Source of the DNA: Altererythrobacter sp.
GTDB lineage: Bacteria; Pseudomonadota; Alphaproteobacteria; Sphingomonadales; Sphingomonadaceae
Assembly: GCA_017308255.1 (NCBI GenBank)
Contig: JAFKFN010000008.1
Coordinates: forward strand, 91,596 to 155,595
Direction: 5' to 3'
DNA length: 64,000 nt
Below the pieces are notes generated by a model. That model was not told the origin of the DNA and made no database searches. It saw only the letters and a list, made by a program, of their open reading frames with translations. Each line of letters opens with the position of its first letter. Within the stretch, counting starts at the first letter, position 1. A program made the position numbers and the translations under genes. Below, in pieces: positions 16,160-23,751 of this stretch.

Positions 16160-17233
16160 ATGCTGACCAATCGCGAGTTCGGCGAAGTCGTCGGCCTGAT
16201 CTACGATTGCGCGCTCGATCCCGGCCGCTGGCCCGAGGCGCTCGAGCGGATCATCGGGGCGCTGCGCTTCCACAACGCCTCGATGTCGCTGATGGACCTG
16301 CGCGCGGGTACTTATCCGCTCAACATCACCTGCGGGATCGAGCAACCGTGGCTGAGCCGCATGGCCGCTTACGCCGACGACGTGGTGGAGCAATGGGGCG
16401 GACTTGAAAACCTGGCGTCCTATCCGCTCGAAGAGCCGCTCATCCTCAGCCGGACGAACCCGGAAGGCAGCACGGAGCGCAACCGCTACGTCGCCGAATG
16501 GGCCAGGCCGCAGGGGCTGATCGACCTGCTGGGGATCGGCCTCACCCGCGATCCGCATATGCTCGGCACGCTGGGCATGGGGCGGCACGAAAGCGCCGGC
16601 CCGATCGGGCAGGTCGAAGTAGACGCCGCCCGGCTGTTCGTGCCGCACCTGCAACGCGCGGTGACGATCAGCCGCCTGCTGGAATTGCGGCAGGTGAAGG
16701 CCGGTCATTTCGAAGAGGTGGTGAAGCGCCTGTCGACGCCGGTGTTCATCGTCGCCGGCGATTGCCGCCTGCTGTGGCTGAACCGGGCCGCCGAGGACCT
16801 GCTGGATTCGACCGCGGTGCTGGTGATCCAGGCCAATCGCCTCTCGCTCCGCAAGCCGAGCCTGGCCCAGGCGCTCGCCCGCGCGGTGGCGCACTTGTGT
16901 GAAACGGAAGGGCCGGCCGGGATCGGCGGTTTCGACGCCCCGGTGGAGCTGGAGGATGGCCGCCCGCTGACGGTGCACGTCATGCCGCTGGCTGCCGTGG
17001 CGGGTCGGCGAGTGACCAATGCGGCCGTGTTCGTGGGCCCGCGCGGCCGGCACCGCGATCCCTGCGAGACGGTTGGCGCCCTGTTCGGCCTCACCCCAAC
17101 GGAACGGCGCGTGCTGGCCGGCCTGGCCGACGGATCTCAACTGGCCGCGATCGCCCGCCGGCTGAACATCGGGGAAGCCACCGCTCGCACCCATCTGCAC
17201 CGGATCTTCGAGAAGACCGGGATGCGCCGGTAG
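16160..17233 (+). CDS. LuxR-family regulator, C-terminus truncated by an amber codon
   Basis: The reading frame of 357 codons has an N-terminal sensor region (about 1-190), a PAS-like middle (FIVAGDCRLLWLNRAAEDLL) and a C-terminal LuxR helix-turn-helix (FGLTPTERRVLAGLADG, LNIGEATARTHLHRIFEKTGMRR). It stops at TAG (17231-17233). Beyond the TAG the same frame continues for 17 codons as SELIALLASFTLPLRPD to a TGA at 17285-17287. Family members read KTGxxRQxELxxLL here, so the TAG stands exactly where CAG (Gln) is expected. The last DNA-binding-domain helix is therefore lost. The gene may be inactive or altered. Start behind GGAGGGG. Confidence 0.88.
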   Translation: MLTNREFGEVVGLIYDCALDPGRWPEALERIIGALRFHNASMSLMDLRAGTYPLNITCGIEQPWLSRMAAYADDVVEQWGGLENLASYPLEEPLILSRTNPEGSTERNRYVAEWARPQGLIDLLGIGLTRDPHMLGTLGMGRHESAGPIGQVEVDAARLFVPHLQRAVTISRLLELRQVKAGHFEEVVKRLSTPVFIVAGDCRLLWLNRAAEDLLDSTAVLVIQANRLSLRKPSLAQALARAVAHLCETEGPAGIGGFDAPVELEDGRPLTVHVMPLAAVAGRRVTNAAVFVGPRGRHRDPCETVGALFGLTPTERRVLAGLADGSQLAAIARRLNIGEATARTHLHRIFEKTGMRR

Positions 17234-17302
17234 TCCGAGCTGATCGCCCTGCTGGCGTCCTTCACCCTTCCGCTGCGGCCGGACTGATTGCCGGCGAGCG
17301 GC

Positions 17303-17734
17303 TCAGGGCTTGAAGTCCAGCCCGCCCGCACGCTCGGCAAAGCGCCAGCCATCGGCGGTCCGCACCAGGCGGTCCCGATACCAGCCGATCAGCGGCGAAT
17401 TGGCGCTCATCGCCGGAAGCCCGCCGTCCGGCGTGGGTTCGCCCTGATAGAGCACGATCACGCTGAACGCGCGCGCATGGCTGGCGTCCTCCACGTCCAC
17501 CACCACGTTCGACACCGTATGCCGCTGCGCCCGGGGCGGCCGCGCCTTGAAAGCGGCCAGGATCGCGTCTCGGCCTTCGACGAAGGTGCCCGGCTGGCTG
17601 GGGCGCCCCATTCGCGCGTCGGCGGTATAGAGCGCGGCGCATTGCTCCCACTGCTGCGCATCGTTGAGATTGACGTAGAGCCGGATCAGCCGTTCGCAAT
17701 CGGCCTCTATCGCGCGGCGTTCGTCCTCGGTCAT
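17303..17734 (-). CDS. SnoaL-like / NTF2-fold protein
   Basis: Protein of 142 aa: ERLIRLYVNLNDAQQWEQCAALYTADARMGRPS, FVEGRDAILAAFKARPP, RHTVSNVVVDVED and a closing GWYRDRLVRTADGWRFAERA. Typical SnoaL-like/ring-hydroxylating-dioxygenase-small-subunit-like fold. The ATG at 17734 overlaps the MarR stop (ATGA), so it is translated with the regulator. Being co-encoded with the regulator and divergent from the lignostilbene-type dioxygenase makes it a good candidate for a step next to that enzyme. The LdpA-type gamma-formaldehyde lyases that make stilbenes in sphingomonads have this fold. Function inferred. Confidence 0.85.
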   Translation of the reverse strand: MTEDERRAIEADCERLIRLYVNLNDAQQWEQCAALYTADARMGRPSQPGTFVEGRDAILAAFKARPPRAQRHTVSNVVVDVEDASHARAFSVIVLYQGEPTPDGGLPAMSANSPLIGWYRDRLVRTADGWRFAERAGGLDFKP

Positions 17735-18285
17735 TCCGTATCGCCGGGCTTGGTGCGCTCCAGGAACAGAGAGCGCCCTTCCTCGTCCCGCGCCTCCAGC
17801 GTGGCGATCAGCCGCGAGACGAACGTGCCGAGCTGGTCGATCTCCCCATCCGACAGCTCCGAGAACAGGTAATCCGCCACGGTTTCCGTCTGCGGGCGCA
17901 TGATGGCGTAGAGCCGTTGCCCCTCTTCGGTCAGCGTCAGGCACTTGCGGCGATGATTGGTGGGGTCCCGCCTGGCGTCGATCCGGCCTTCGCGCTGCAA
18001 GGTGGCCACCGCGCGCGACACGCTCATCACGTTGACGCCGGTCATCTCGGCCAGCTCGTGGCTGGCCGAACCGCCCAGCGCGCCGATCGTCATCAGCAAG
18101 CGGAACTCGTTCAGGCTAATGCGATAGCGGTGTTCCAGATAAGTCGAGAACGGAGCCATGAGCCGGTTGGTCAGCTTCAGCAGATCATGCAGCAGGACGG
18201 CCTTTTCGCCCTGGGTATGGCCATGAACATGGTCCTGAACCTGATCTTGTGGCGGGCTTATCGCCGCATTGGCGCGCGTCGGCAC
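17731..18285 (-). CDS. MarR family transcriptional regulator
   Basis: Protein of 184 aa with the winged-helix pattern ISLNEFRLLMTIGALGGSASHELAEMTGVNVMSVSRAVATLQREGRI, then wing DARRDPTNHRRKCLTLTEEGQ. It starts with GTG at 18285 behind GGGGAAG. MarR proteins bind short palindromes as dimers and release on phenolic ligands. A 12-bp palindrome of the type seen at 9416 and 13732 lies 56 bp upstream, in the region shared with the dioxygenase gene. I propose it represses all three divergent units. His/Gln-rich N-terminal tail (HVHGHTQ) is unusual. Confidence 0.92.
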   Translation of the reverse strand: MPTRANAAISPPQDQVQDHVHGHTQGEKAVLLHDLLKLTNRLMAPFSTYLEHRYRISLNEFRLLMTIGALGGSASHELAEMTGVNVMSVSRAVATLQREGRIDARRDPTNHRRKCLTLTEEGQRLYAIMRPQTETVADYLFSELSDGEIDQLGTFVSRLIATLEARDEEGRSLFLERTKPGDTE

Positions 18286-18340
18286 CTGTTACTTCCCCTT
18301 TTTTGAGGCCGCTCAAACTCGCCGGCCTTTCATTCGATTA

Positions 18341-18352
18341 TCACACTCGTTA
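18341..18352. promoter_or_regulatory. Palindromic operator 3 (TCACACTCGTTA), proposed MarR site
   Basis: Between the divergent marR (18285) and dioxygenase (18405) genes. Its complement, TAACGAGTGTGA, differs from operator 1 at one base in one half-site. Central position (53-56 bp from each start) fits joint repression and autoregulation. Confidence 0.7.
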
Positions 18353-18404
18353 GCGTTTCGCCCATGCCCAATCGGGCGGGAATCACCGGGAGAAATCAGG
18401 CGCC

Positions 18405-19889
18405 ATGAATGCCTTTCCGCAGACCATCCATTTCATCGGCAGCAACACCCCGCGTCGGCTGGAGATTTCCGTGCGCGATCTGGAGGTGGAAGGCGAGATC
18501 CCCGACGAGATCGAAGGCGCCTTCTTCCGCGCGGTGCCCGACAACGCCCACGCGCCGATGTTCGAGGATGATATCGCGCTCAACGCCGATGGCATGATCG
18601 CTCGCTTCAACATCGAAAACGGCGCAGTCGATTTCGATATCCGCTATGTGGAGACGGAGCGCTATCAGGCCGAAAAGAAGGCCCGCCGGGCGCTGTTCGG
18701 CCGCTATCGCAATCCCTTCACCGACGATCCCAGCGTGGCCGGGGTCGATCGCACGGTCTCCAACACCACCCCGGTGTGGCATGCCGGCCGCCTGTTCATG
18801 ACCAAGGAGGACGGGCGCGCTTACGAGATCAATCCGCACACGCTGGAAACGATCGGCAAGTGGGATTTCTACGGCGCCCTGCGATCGGAAACCTTCACTG
18901 CCCACCCGCGCGTGGACCCGGTGACGGGGGAACTGTTCTTCTTCGGCTATGAGGCGGGCGGGCTGTGCAGCCTGGAGATCGCCTATGGCGTGGCCGATGC
19001 GCAGGGGAACCTGGTTTCCGAGCAATGGTTCAAGCAGCCCTATTGCGCCACGATCCACGATTTCGTGATCACCGAAAAGTACGCGGTGTGGCCGATCTTC
19101 CCCACCACCGCCGATCTCGACCGGCTCAAGGCCGGCGGCGCGCACTGGGCGCACCAGCAGGATCTGGAAAGCTGGATCGCGATCATGCCGCGCTATGGCA
19201 AGGTGGAGGAGATGAAGTGGATCAAGGGGCCGCCCGGCGTCTCCGTATTCCACGAGGTCAACGCCTATGACGACGGTGACCTGGTGCATATCGACTTGTG
19301 CCTGACCGATACCAATGCCTTCGGGTTCATGCGCGAAGCCGGCGGCATCCACCGCGATCAGCAGGACATCCAGGGCGCGCTGACCCGCTGGACGATCGAC
19401 ATGAGCAAGGCCGATCCGGTGATCGAGGAACGCCCGCTCGGCCCTCCCGGCGATCTGCCGCGCCTGGCCGATGTCGATCAGGGGCGGCCTTACAACCGCG
19501 CCTGGTATCTTTCGATGAACCCCCAGGGCGGGCCGCCGATGCCCGGCGGGCCGGTGGGGGTGAACTTCAACGCGCTGATGCGGATCGAGCCGGGCAACGG
19601 GCGGCTGACGGTGATGGGCGTGCCGCCCGGCGCGGCGATCAGCGAGCCGGTGCACGTTCCCTCGCGCGATCCGGAGCACGGCGGCTGGCTGCTGAGCGTG
19701 ATCGACGTTCCCAACGGGCCCCCGGGCCAGGTCGCCCCGCACGATTACCTGTCCGAACTGTGGGTGATCGAGGCCGACGCGGTCGAGAAAGGCCCGATCG
19801 CCAAGGTGCGGACCGGCCTACCCCTGCGCAGCCAGGTTCACGGCGCCTGGGTGACCCGCGCGAAGCTGGATGGCAGCAAGGCCAGGTAA
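18405..19889 (+). CDS. Carotenoid cleavage oxygenase family, lignostilbene-alpha,beta-dioxygenase type
   Basis: Protein of 494 aa, the usual length for bacterial lignostilbene dioxygenases. These Fe(II) enzymes cleave the central double bond of 4-hydroxystilbenes into two aldehydes. The four iron ligands are visible: His167 (TAHPRVD), His218 (TIHDF), His283 (VFHEVN) and His479 (VHGAW). Tyr101 (RYRNPF) and Lys134 (MTKED) are present at the positions reported for phenol activation in LsdA; its Phe59 is Leu59 here. The closest relative I recall is NOV1 of Novosphingobium. Isoeugenol monooxygenase is in the same family and is an alternative. Divergent from marR with operator 3 between; a terminator follows. 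Confidence 0.92.
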   Translation: MNAFPQTIHFIGSNTPRRLEISVRDLEVEGEIPDEIEGAFFRAVPDNAHAPMFEDDIALNADGMIARFNIENGAVDFDIRYVETERYQAEKKARRALFGRYRNPFTDDPSVAGVDRTVSNTTPVWHAGRLFMTKEDGRAYEINPHTLETIGKWDFYGALRSETFTAHPRVDPVTGELFFFGYEAGGLCSLEIAYGVADAQGNLVSEQWFKQPYCATIHDFVITEKYAVWPIFPTTADLDRLKAGGAHWAHQQDLESWIAIMPRYGKVEEMKWIKGPPGVSVFHEVNAYDDGDLVHIDLCLTDTNAFGFMREAGGIHRDQQDIQGALTRWTIDMSKADPVIEERPLGPPGDLPRLADVDQGRPYNRAWYLSMNPQGGPPMPGGPVGVNFNALMRIEPGNGRLTVMGVPPGAAISEPVHVPSRDPEHGGWLLSVIDVPNGPPGQVAPHDYLSELWVIEADAVEKGPIAKVRTGLPLRSQVHGAWVTRAKLDGSKAR

Positions 19890-19895
19890 GCGGTT

Positions 19896-19930
19896 CCTCC
19901 CCGCGCCAGGACTGCCCTGGCACGGGGAGG
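19896..19930. terminator. Rho-independent terminator between convergent genes
   Basis: CCTCCCCG-GCCAGG stem pairing with CCTGGC-CGGGGAGG around a 4-nt loop, followed by CCCCCTTTT. It lies between the dioxygenase stop (19889) and the hydrolase stop (19939). Confidence 0.75.
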
Positions 19931-19938
19931 CCCCCTTT

Positions 19939-20598
19939 TCAGCGCTCGGCCGCCGGGCGCGGTGTCCCCCGCGCCCGCAACACGGTTTCGTAGTTTCCCC
20001 CGGCGATGAGCGGGGCGGCGGGCGGTATGGCCGCCGCCGTCAGCTGGCGCAGCAGGAAGCGGCCGAATGGCCAGCCGTGGATTCCCGAATCGGCGTTGAT
20101 GTGGCCCAGCCAGCCGGCATCGACGAACCGCGATTTCCAGATGCGCGCGAGCCGCCGTGCCCGATCGAAGCCGATATAGGGATCATCACGGCTGGCCGCG
20201 ACAATCGAAGGGAACGGCATCGCCGTGCGCATCACCGGCGCGAAGCGGGCCAGCCTGCCGTCCGCCTCGCTTCCCTCCACGTCAGGCGGCGCGACCAGGA
20301 GCGCCCCGCGCACCGGCCCATGGGCGGTTGGCCGTTCGTATTCGTTCCACCAGGCCACGACATGGCAGCCCAGGCTATGGGCGACGAGGATCACCGGCCG
20401 TCCGGCGCGGTGGATCGCCAGGTTCAGGCGATTGACCCAGGAATTGCGATGCGGATCGTCCCACGCGCCGAGATCGACTCGCGCGCAGGGGTCGAGTTCG
20501 CGTTCCCAGTGGCTTTGCCAGTGATCGGGGCCGCTGCCGTTCAGGCCGGGCACGAGGAGGGTCAGCGGCGCGTCGGCCGCGCGGGAAGTGTATGCCAT
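19939..20598 (-). CDS. RBBP9/YdeN-family serine hydrolase
   Basis: Alpha/beta hydrolase of 219 aa. It shows LLVPGLNGSGPDHWQSHWE, the nucleophile elbow VAHSLGCH (Ser), ALLVAPPDVEG, VAASRDDPYIGFD (acid Asp) and LGHINADSGIHGWPFG (catalytic His). This is the RBBP9/YdeN group, whose natural substrates are mostly unknown. The ATG at 20598 follows a GGAG; upstream in-frame codons overlap the small gene 31 bp ahead. Probably co-transcribed with that small gene. Confidence 0.88.
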   Translation of the reverse strand: MAYTSRAADAPLTLLVPGLNGSGPDHWQSHWERELDPCARVDLGAWDDPHRNSWVNRLNLAIHRAGRPVILVAHSLGCHVVAWWNEYERPTAHGPVRGALLVAPPDVEGSEADGRLARFAPVMRTAMPFPSIVAASRDDPYIGFDRARRLARIWKSRFVDAGWLGHINADSGIHGWPFGRFLLRQLTAAAIPPAAPLIAGGNYETVLRARGTPRPAAER

Positions 20599-20629
20599 TG
20601 CGTTGGCTCCACGATAGAAAGCGGCCTCG

Positions 20630-20782
20630 CTAGAGGCCGAGCCGGTTCCAGAACTCGGCGGCGGATACCGCCGCGCGATGCCGCGACAGGTAGCCGCCGT
20701 CGCGGCCCCACGAAGGGTGCGGCAGACGCGGCACCGGCAGGGCGGCCCGGCGGCGGGGAATCGAATTGAAAGACCTGGGCAT
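20630..20782 (-). CDS. Small basic protein of 50 aa, unrecognised
   Basis: Starts MPRSFNSIPRRR and ends EFWNRLGL with a TAG at 20630. AAAGGAG lies 7 nt before the ATG, a near-ideal ribosome site, and the gene precedes the hydrolase by 31 bp. The protein is rich in Arg and Pro in its first half (LPVPRLPHPSWGRDGGYLS) with a short C-terminal helix. No export signal. Too short for most gene callers. Function unknown. Confidence 0.6.
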   Translation of the reverse strand: MPRSFNSIPRRRAALPVPRLPHPSWGRDGGYLSRHRAAVSAAEFWNRLGL

Positions 20783-21065
20783 TCGGCTTCTCCTTTCGAG
20801 AGGAACACGAGCCCGCGTTGTCGCGTAGTCCGTGCGCTTTAGCGGTTGGTGACGCGGAGCAAGCTGGCTTGATCAAAGGCCGCGGCCTGTCCTTTCGGCA
20901 GGCCCACACTTTCTCAACTTCATCAGTCGAGAAATCAATCAACAAGCGCTTGAGTGTGGCGAAGCGGCGCTAGGGCGTTCGTCTTGGGCCGGGCGCGGAG
21001 CATCGAGGTTGCAACCGGCGCGCGTTGGCGCATAGTCTCCCCAAAGACATAGGGGAGAGACTGGA

Positions 21066-22109
21066 ATGAAGCTGCGCCTGATGGCGGCCATGCTGCCTTT
21101 GCTGTTCGCCGCGCCCGCCGTGGCCGACGATCCCGTTCCGTCCGCCAAGGACTATCCCGCGCCGCCCGCCGGCTGGAAGGTGGCGCGCACCGCCTGGGGC
21201 GATCCGGACCTGCGCGGCATGTGGCCGGTCGATTATCTCGCCGCGACCCCGCGCGAACGGCCGCCCGAAATCGGCAACCGGACCGAATGGACCGAGGCGG
21301 AATACAAGGCCCGCTTCGGCGAGGCGGAGCAGCGCGCGGGGCTCGAGGCGGCGCAGGACAAGGTCGGCATCCTGGGCATGGGCCACTGGCGCGAGGACGG
21401 CTTCCCGCTGTGGCAGACCTCGATGGTGACGGAGCCCGCCAATGGCCGCTATCCCGCGCTGACCGAGCAGGGCCGCCGGGCCAAGGCCGCGGTGCATGAT
21501 TCGTGGAACACCGAGGTATTCGATTCGCTCAGCGACTTCGGCAACTGGGACCGCTGCCTGACGCGCGGCCTGCCCGCCTCGCTGCTGCCCGGCGCCTACA
21601 ACATGGGCATCCGGGTAATGCAGAGCCCGGGGCTGGTGGTGATCGCGATCGAGATGGTCCACGAAACCCGCTTCATCTACCTCGACGGGCGCGATCCGCC
21701 ACCGGCGGATGTGACCCAGTACCTCGGCTATTCGCGCGGCCACTGGGACGGCGATACGTTGGTGATCGAGACGACCAATTTCACGCCGGGCATGAGCAAC
21801 GGCGTCACCCCCAACAGCGCACAGATGAAGCTGACCGAGCGGATCACCCCGACCGGCCCGAACCAGATGCGTTACGAAGCGTGGGTGGAAGATCCGGTCA
21901 TGCTGACGGCGCCTTACAAGATCGACATGCCGTGGAAACGCAATTCCAACTACGAGTTCTTCGAATACGCCTGCCACGAAGGGAACGTGCAGGTGCGCGG
22001 CTATATCACCTCCACCTCCCCCCGCTTCGCCAAGCTGCGCGAGGAGCAATGGGCCAAGCAGGGCGAGAAGCCGTCCGACGAAGAAGCCGGGCCCGGCGGA
22101 GCGCCCTAG
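21066..22109 (+). CDS. Secreted protein of unknown function
   Basis: Protein of 347 aa with a signal peptide (residues 1-20, cleavage after AVA). The mature part has YPAPPAGWKVARTAWGDPDLRG, DRCLTRGLPAS, and a motif-rich segment TRFIYLDGRDPP, YLGYSRGHWDGDTLVIETTNF followed by LTERITPTGPNQMRYEAWVEDP. This periplasmic family is common and often multi-copy in sphingomonads and Acidobacteria, without known activity. It has GGGGAGA before the ATG. Divergent from the small gene/hydrolase pair across 283 bp that hold no other gene. Confidence 0.82.
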   Translation: MKLRLMAAMLPLLFAAPAVADDPVPSAKDYPAPPAGWKVARTAWGDPDLRGMWPVDYLAATPRERPPEIGNRTEWTEAEYKARFGEAEQRAGLEAAQDKVGILGMGHWREDGFPLWQTSMVTEPANGRYPALTEQGRRAKAAVHDSWNTEVFDSLSDFGNWDRCLTRGLPASLLPGAYNMGIRVMQSPGLVVIAIEMVHETRFIYLDGRDPPPADVTQYLGYSRGHWDGDTLVIETTNFTPGMSNGVTPNSAQMKLTERITPTGPNQMRYEAWVEDPVMLTAPYKIDMPWKRNSNYEFFEYACHEGNVQVRGYITSTSPRFAKLREEQWAKQGEKPSDEEAGPGGAP

Positions 22110-22134
22110 GGGCGGCCGCCCCGCGCGGGGCCGC

Positions 22135-22572
22135 TTACTGGCCCGGCCGCCAGTCCGGCGGGGCGAGCGTGAAGCCGGCGAATTCGAACGCCGGCGCCAC
22201 CACGCACGAGACGAGCGTGTAGCCCGCGATGCCGGGAAGCGGCGCCGCGGCCTGCCATTCCCCCGGCGCGACGATATATTGCGGGCAATCGTCCATCAGG
22301 ACATCGGGGCCCATACGCACTTCCCGCACCGGCCCCGCGTCATCCGCCGCCAGCGACAGCATCAGCGGATCGCCCGCGTGCCACAGCCACACTTCGGCCG
22401 CGTCCACCTGGTGCCAGTGCGAGCGCTGGTGCGCTTCGAGCAGGAACAGGATCGCCGTCGCCCCGGCGCGCTCCCCCTCGGGCGCTTCGGCCCGCCATGT
22501 CTCACGATACCAGCCGCCTTCGGGATGGGGCACCAGGCGCAAGGCCTCGATGATCGCCTTGACCGGGTTCAC
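22135..22572 (-). CDS. Cupin, DUF985 family
   Basis: Protein of 145 aa, a DUF985-type cupin: LRLVPHPEGGWYRETWR, AILFLLEAHQRSHWHQVDAAEVWLWHAGDPL, VAPGEWQAAAPL and VSCVVAPAFEFAGF. The two His-containing cupin motifs (HWHQ...E, and the second with a degenerate His) would bind a metal. It starts with GTG at 22572, overlapping the DUF427 stop as GTGA. Activity unknown. Confidence 0.85.
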   Translation of the reverse strand: MNPVKAIIEALRLVPHPEGGWYRETWRAEAPEGERAGATAILFLLEAHQRSHWHQVDAAEVWLWHAGDPLMLSLAADDAGPVREVRMGPDVLMDDCPQYIVAPGEWQAAAPLPGIAGYTLVSCVVAPAFEFAGFTLAPPDWRPGQ

Positions 22573-22859
22573 GCCTCGGCGATCTCCACTCCGTGCCAGA
22601 AGGCGATCCTGTCGCGAATGGCCTCTGCCTCCGGTTTCGGCTGGGGATAGTACCAGGCGGCATCGGCGTTGCGTTCGCCGTCCACCTCCAGCGTATAATA
22701 ATGCGCGGTGCCCTTCCACGGGCATTCGCTGGTATGGGGGCTTTTCTCGAGCACCGTGGGATCGACATCCTCGCGCGGGAAATAATGGTTGCCCTCAAGC
22801 ACTATCGTGCGGTCACTATGGGCGATGACCCGATCGTTCCAGATTGCCTCCACGGCCAT
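22569..22859 (-). CDS. DUF427 domain protein
   Basis: Protein of 96 aa: VEAIWNDRVIAHSDRTIVLEGNHYFPREDVD, then CPWKGTAHYYTLEVDGE and AAWYYPQPKPEAEAIRDRIAFW. This is the complete DUF427 pattern. AAGGAG precedes the ATG at 22859. Co-translated with the cupin. Divergent from the DUF72 gene over a 75-bp gap. Biochemical role unknown. Confidence 0.87.
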   Translation of the reverse strand: MAVEAIWNDRVIAHSDRTIVLEGNHYFPREDVDPTVLEKSPHTSECPWKGTAHYYTLEVDGERNADAAWYYPQPKPEAEAIRDRIAFWHGVEIAEA

Positions 22860-22934
22860 GAGACGCTCCTTGCCGTCTTCCGCCAAGAGCAATGGCGAAA
22901 GGGGGCGATCGGTTCCGGCGCGGGAGACGAGGCG

Positions 22935-23732
22935 ATGATACGCACGGGCATTGGCGGATGGACTTATCCCGACTGGCGCGGCGGCACTTTCTATCCCGCC
23001 GGCCTGGTTCAGCGGCGCGAGCTGGAGCACGCTTCCCGCGCGCTGGCGGCGATCGAGATCAACGGCACGTATCATAGCCTGCAGAAGCCCGAGAGCTTCC
23101 GCAAATGGCGCGAGCAGACGCCCGATGGCTTCGTGTTCGCGGTCAAGGGATCGTCCTACGTGACCAATCGCAAGGTGCTGGCGACCGCCGGGGATTCGCT
23201 GGCGAAGTTCTTCGCCCAGGGGCTGGAAGAGCTGGGCGATCGGCTCGGCCCGATCCTGTGGCAGTTCATGGGCACCAAGCGCTTCGACGCACAGGATGTG
23301 GCCGCGTTCTTCGCCCTGCTGCCGCGCGAGCTGGCCGGCCGCCCGCTGCGCCATGCGGTGGAAGCCGGGCACGAGAGCTTCGCCTGTCCCGAGTTCGTCG
23401 ACCTGGCGCGGGCGACCGGCGTGGCGATCGTGTGGCTGGAGCAGGACGGCCGCGCCCGCATCGCCGACCGCACGGCGGATTTCGCCTATCTGCGATGCAA
23501 GAACCTGCATTCCGAGGAGCCCGCCGGCTACCCGCCCGAAGACATCGCGCGGATCGCCGGCCTGTGCCACGCCTGGGCAGCGGGCGAGGCGCCAAGAGAC
23601 CTGCCCTACGCCGCCGATCCCGCCGCGAGCGCAGGACAGGGCGGAGACGTCTTCGCCTTCATGATCAACGGTGCGAAAGAACGAGCCCCGGCCGCCGCGA
23701 TGGCGCTGGCCGAACGGCTGAAGGCGCCGTGA
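22935..23732 (+). CDS. DUF72 (YecE-like) protein
   Basis: Protein of 265 aa with the DUF72 pattern: IGGWTYPDWRGGTFYP, EINGTYHSLQKPESFRKWRE, FVFAVKGSSYVTN, LGPILWQFMG and a C-terminal FAFMINGAKERAPA. TIM-barrel-like fold, activity unknown. The ATG at 22935 follows GGAGACGAGG. In-frame codons further upstream overlap the DUF427 gene and are not family-like. Confidence 0.88.
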   Translation: MIRTGIGGWTYPDWRGGTFYPAGLVQRRELEHASRALAAIEINGTYHSLQKPESFRKWREQTPDGFVFAVKGSSYVTNRKVLATAGDSLAKFFAQGLEELGDRLGPILWQFMGTKRFDAQDVAAFFALLPRELAGRPLRHAVEAGHESFACPEFVDLARATGVAIVWLEQDGRARIADRTADFAYLRCKNLHSEEPAGYPPEDIARIAGLCHAWAAGEAPRDLPYAADPAASAGQGGDVFAFMINGAKERAPAAAMALAERLKAP

Positions 23733-23751
23733 TAGACCGGCGCGGTTTGCC

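Noticed and set aside
17231-17233. Amber codon read through as a sense codon
   Set aside because: No suppressor tRNA or pyrrolysine genes seen; other genes here end in TAG normally.
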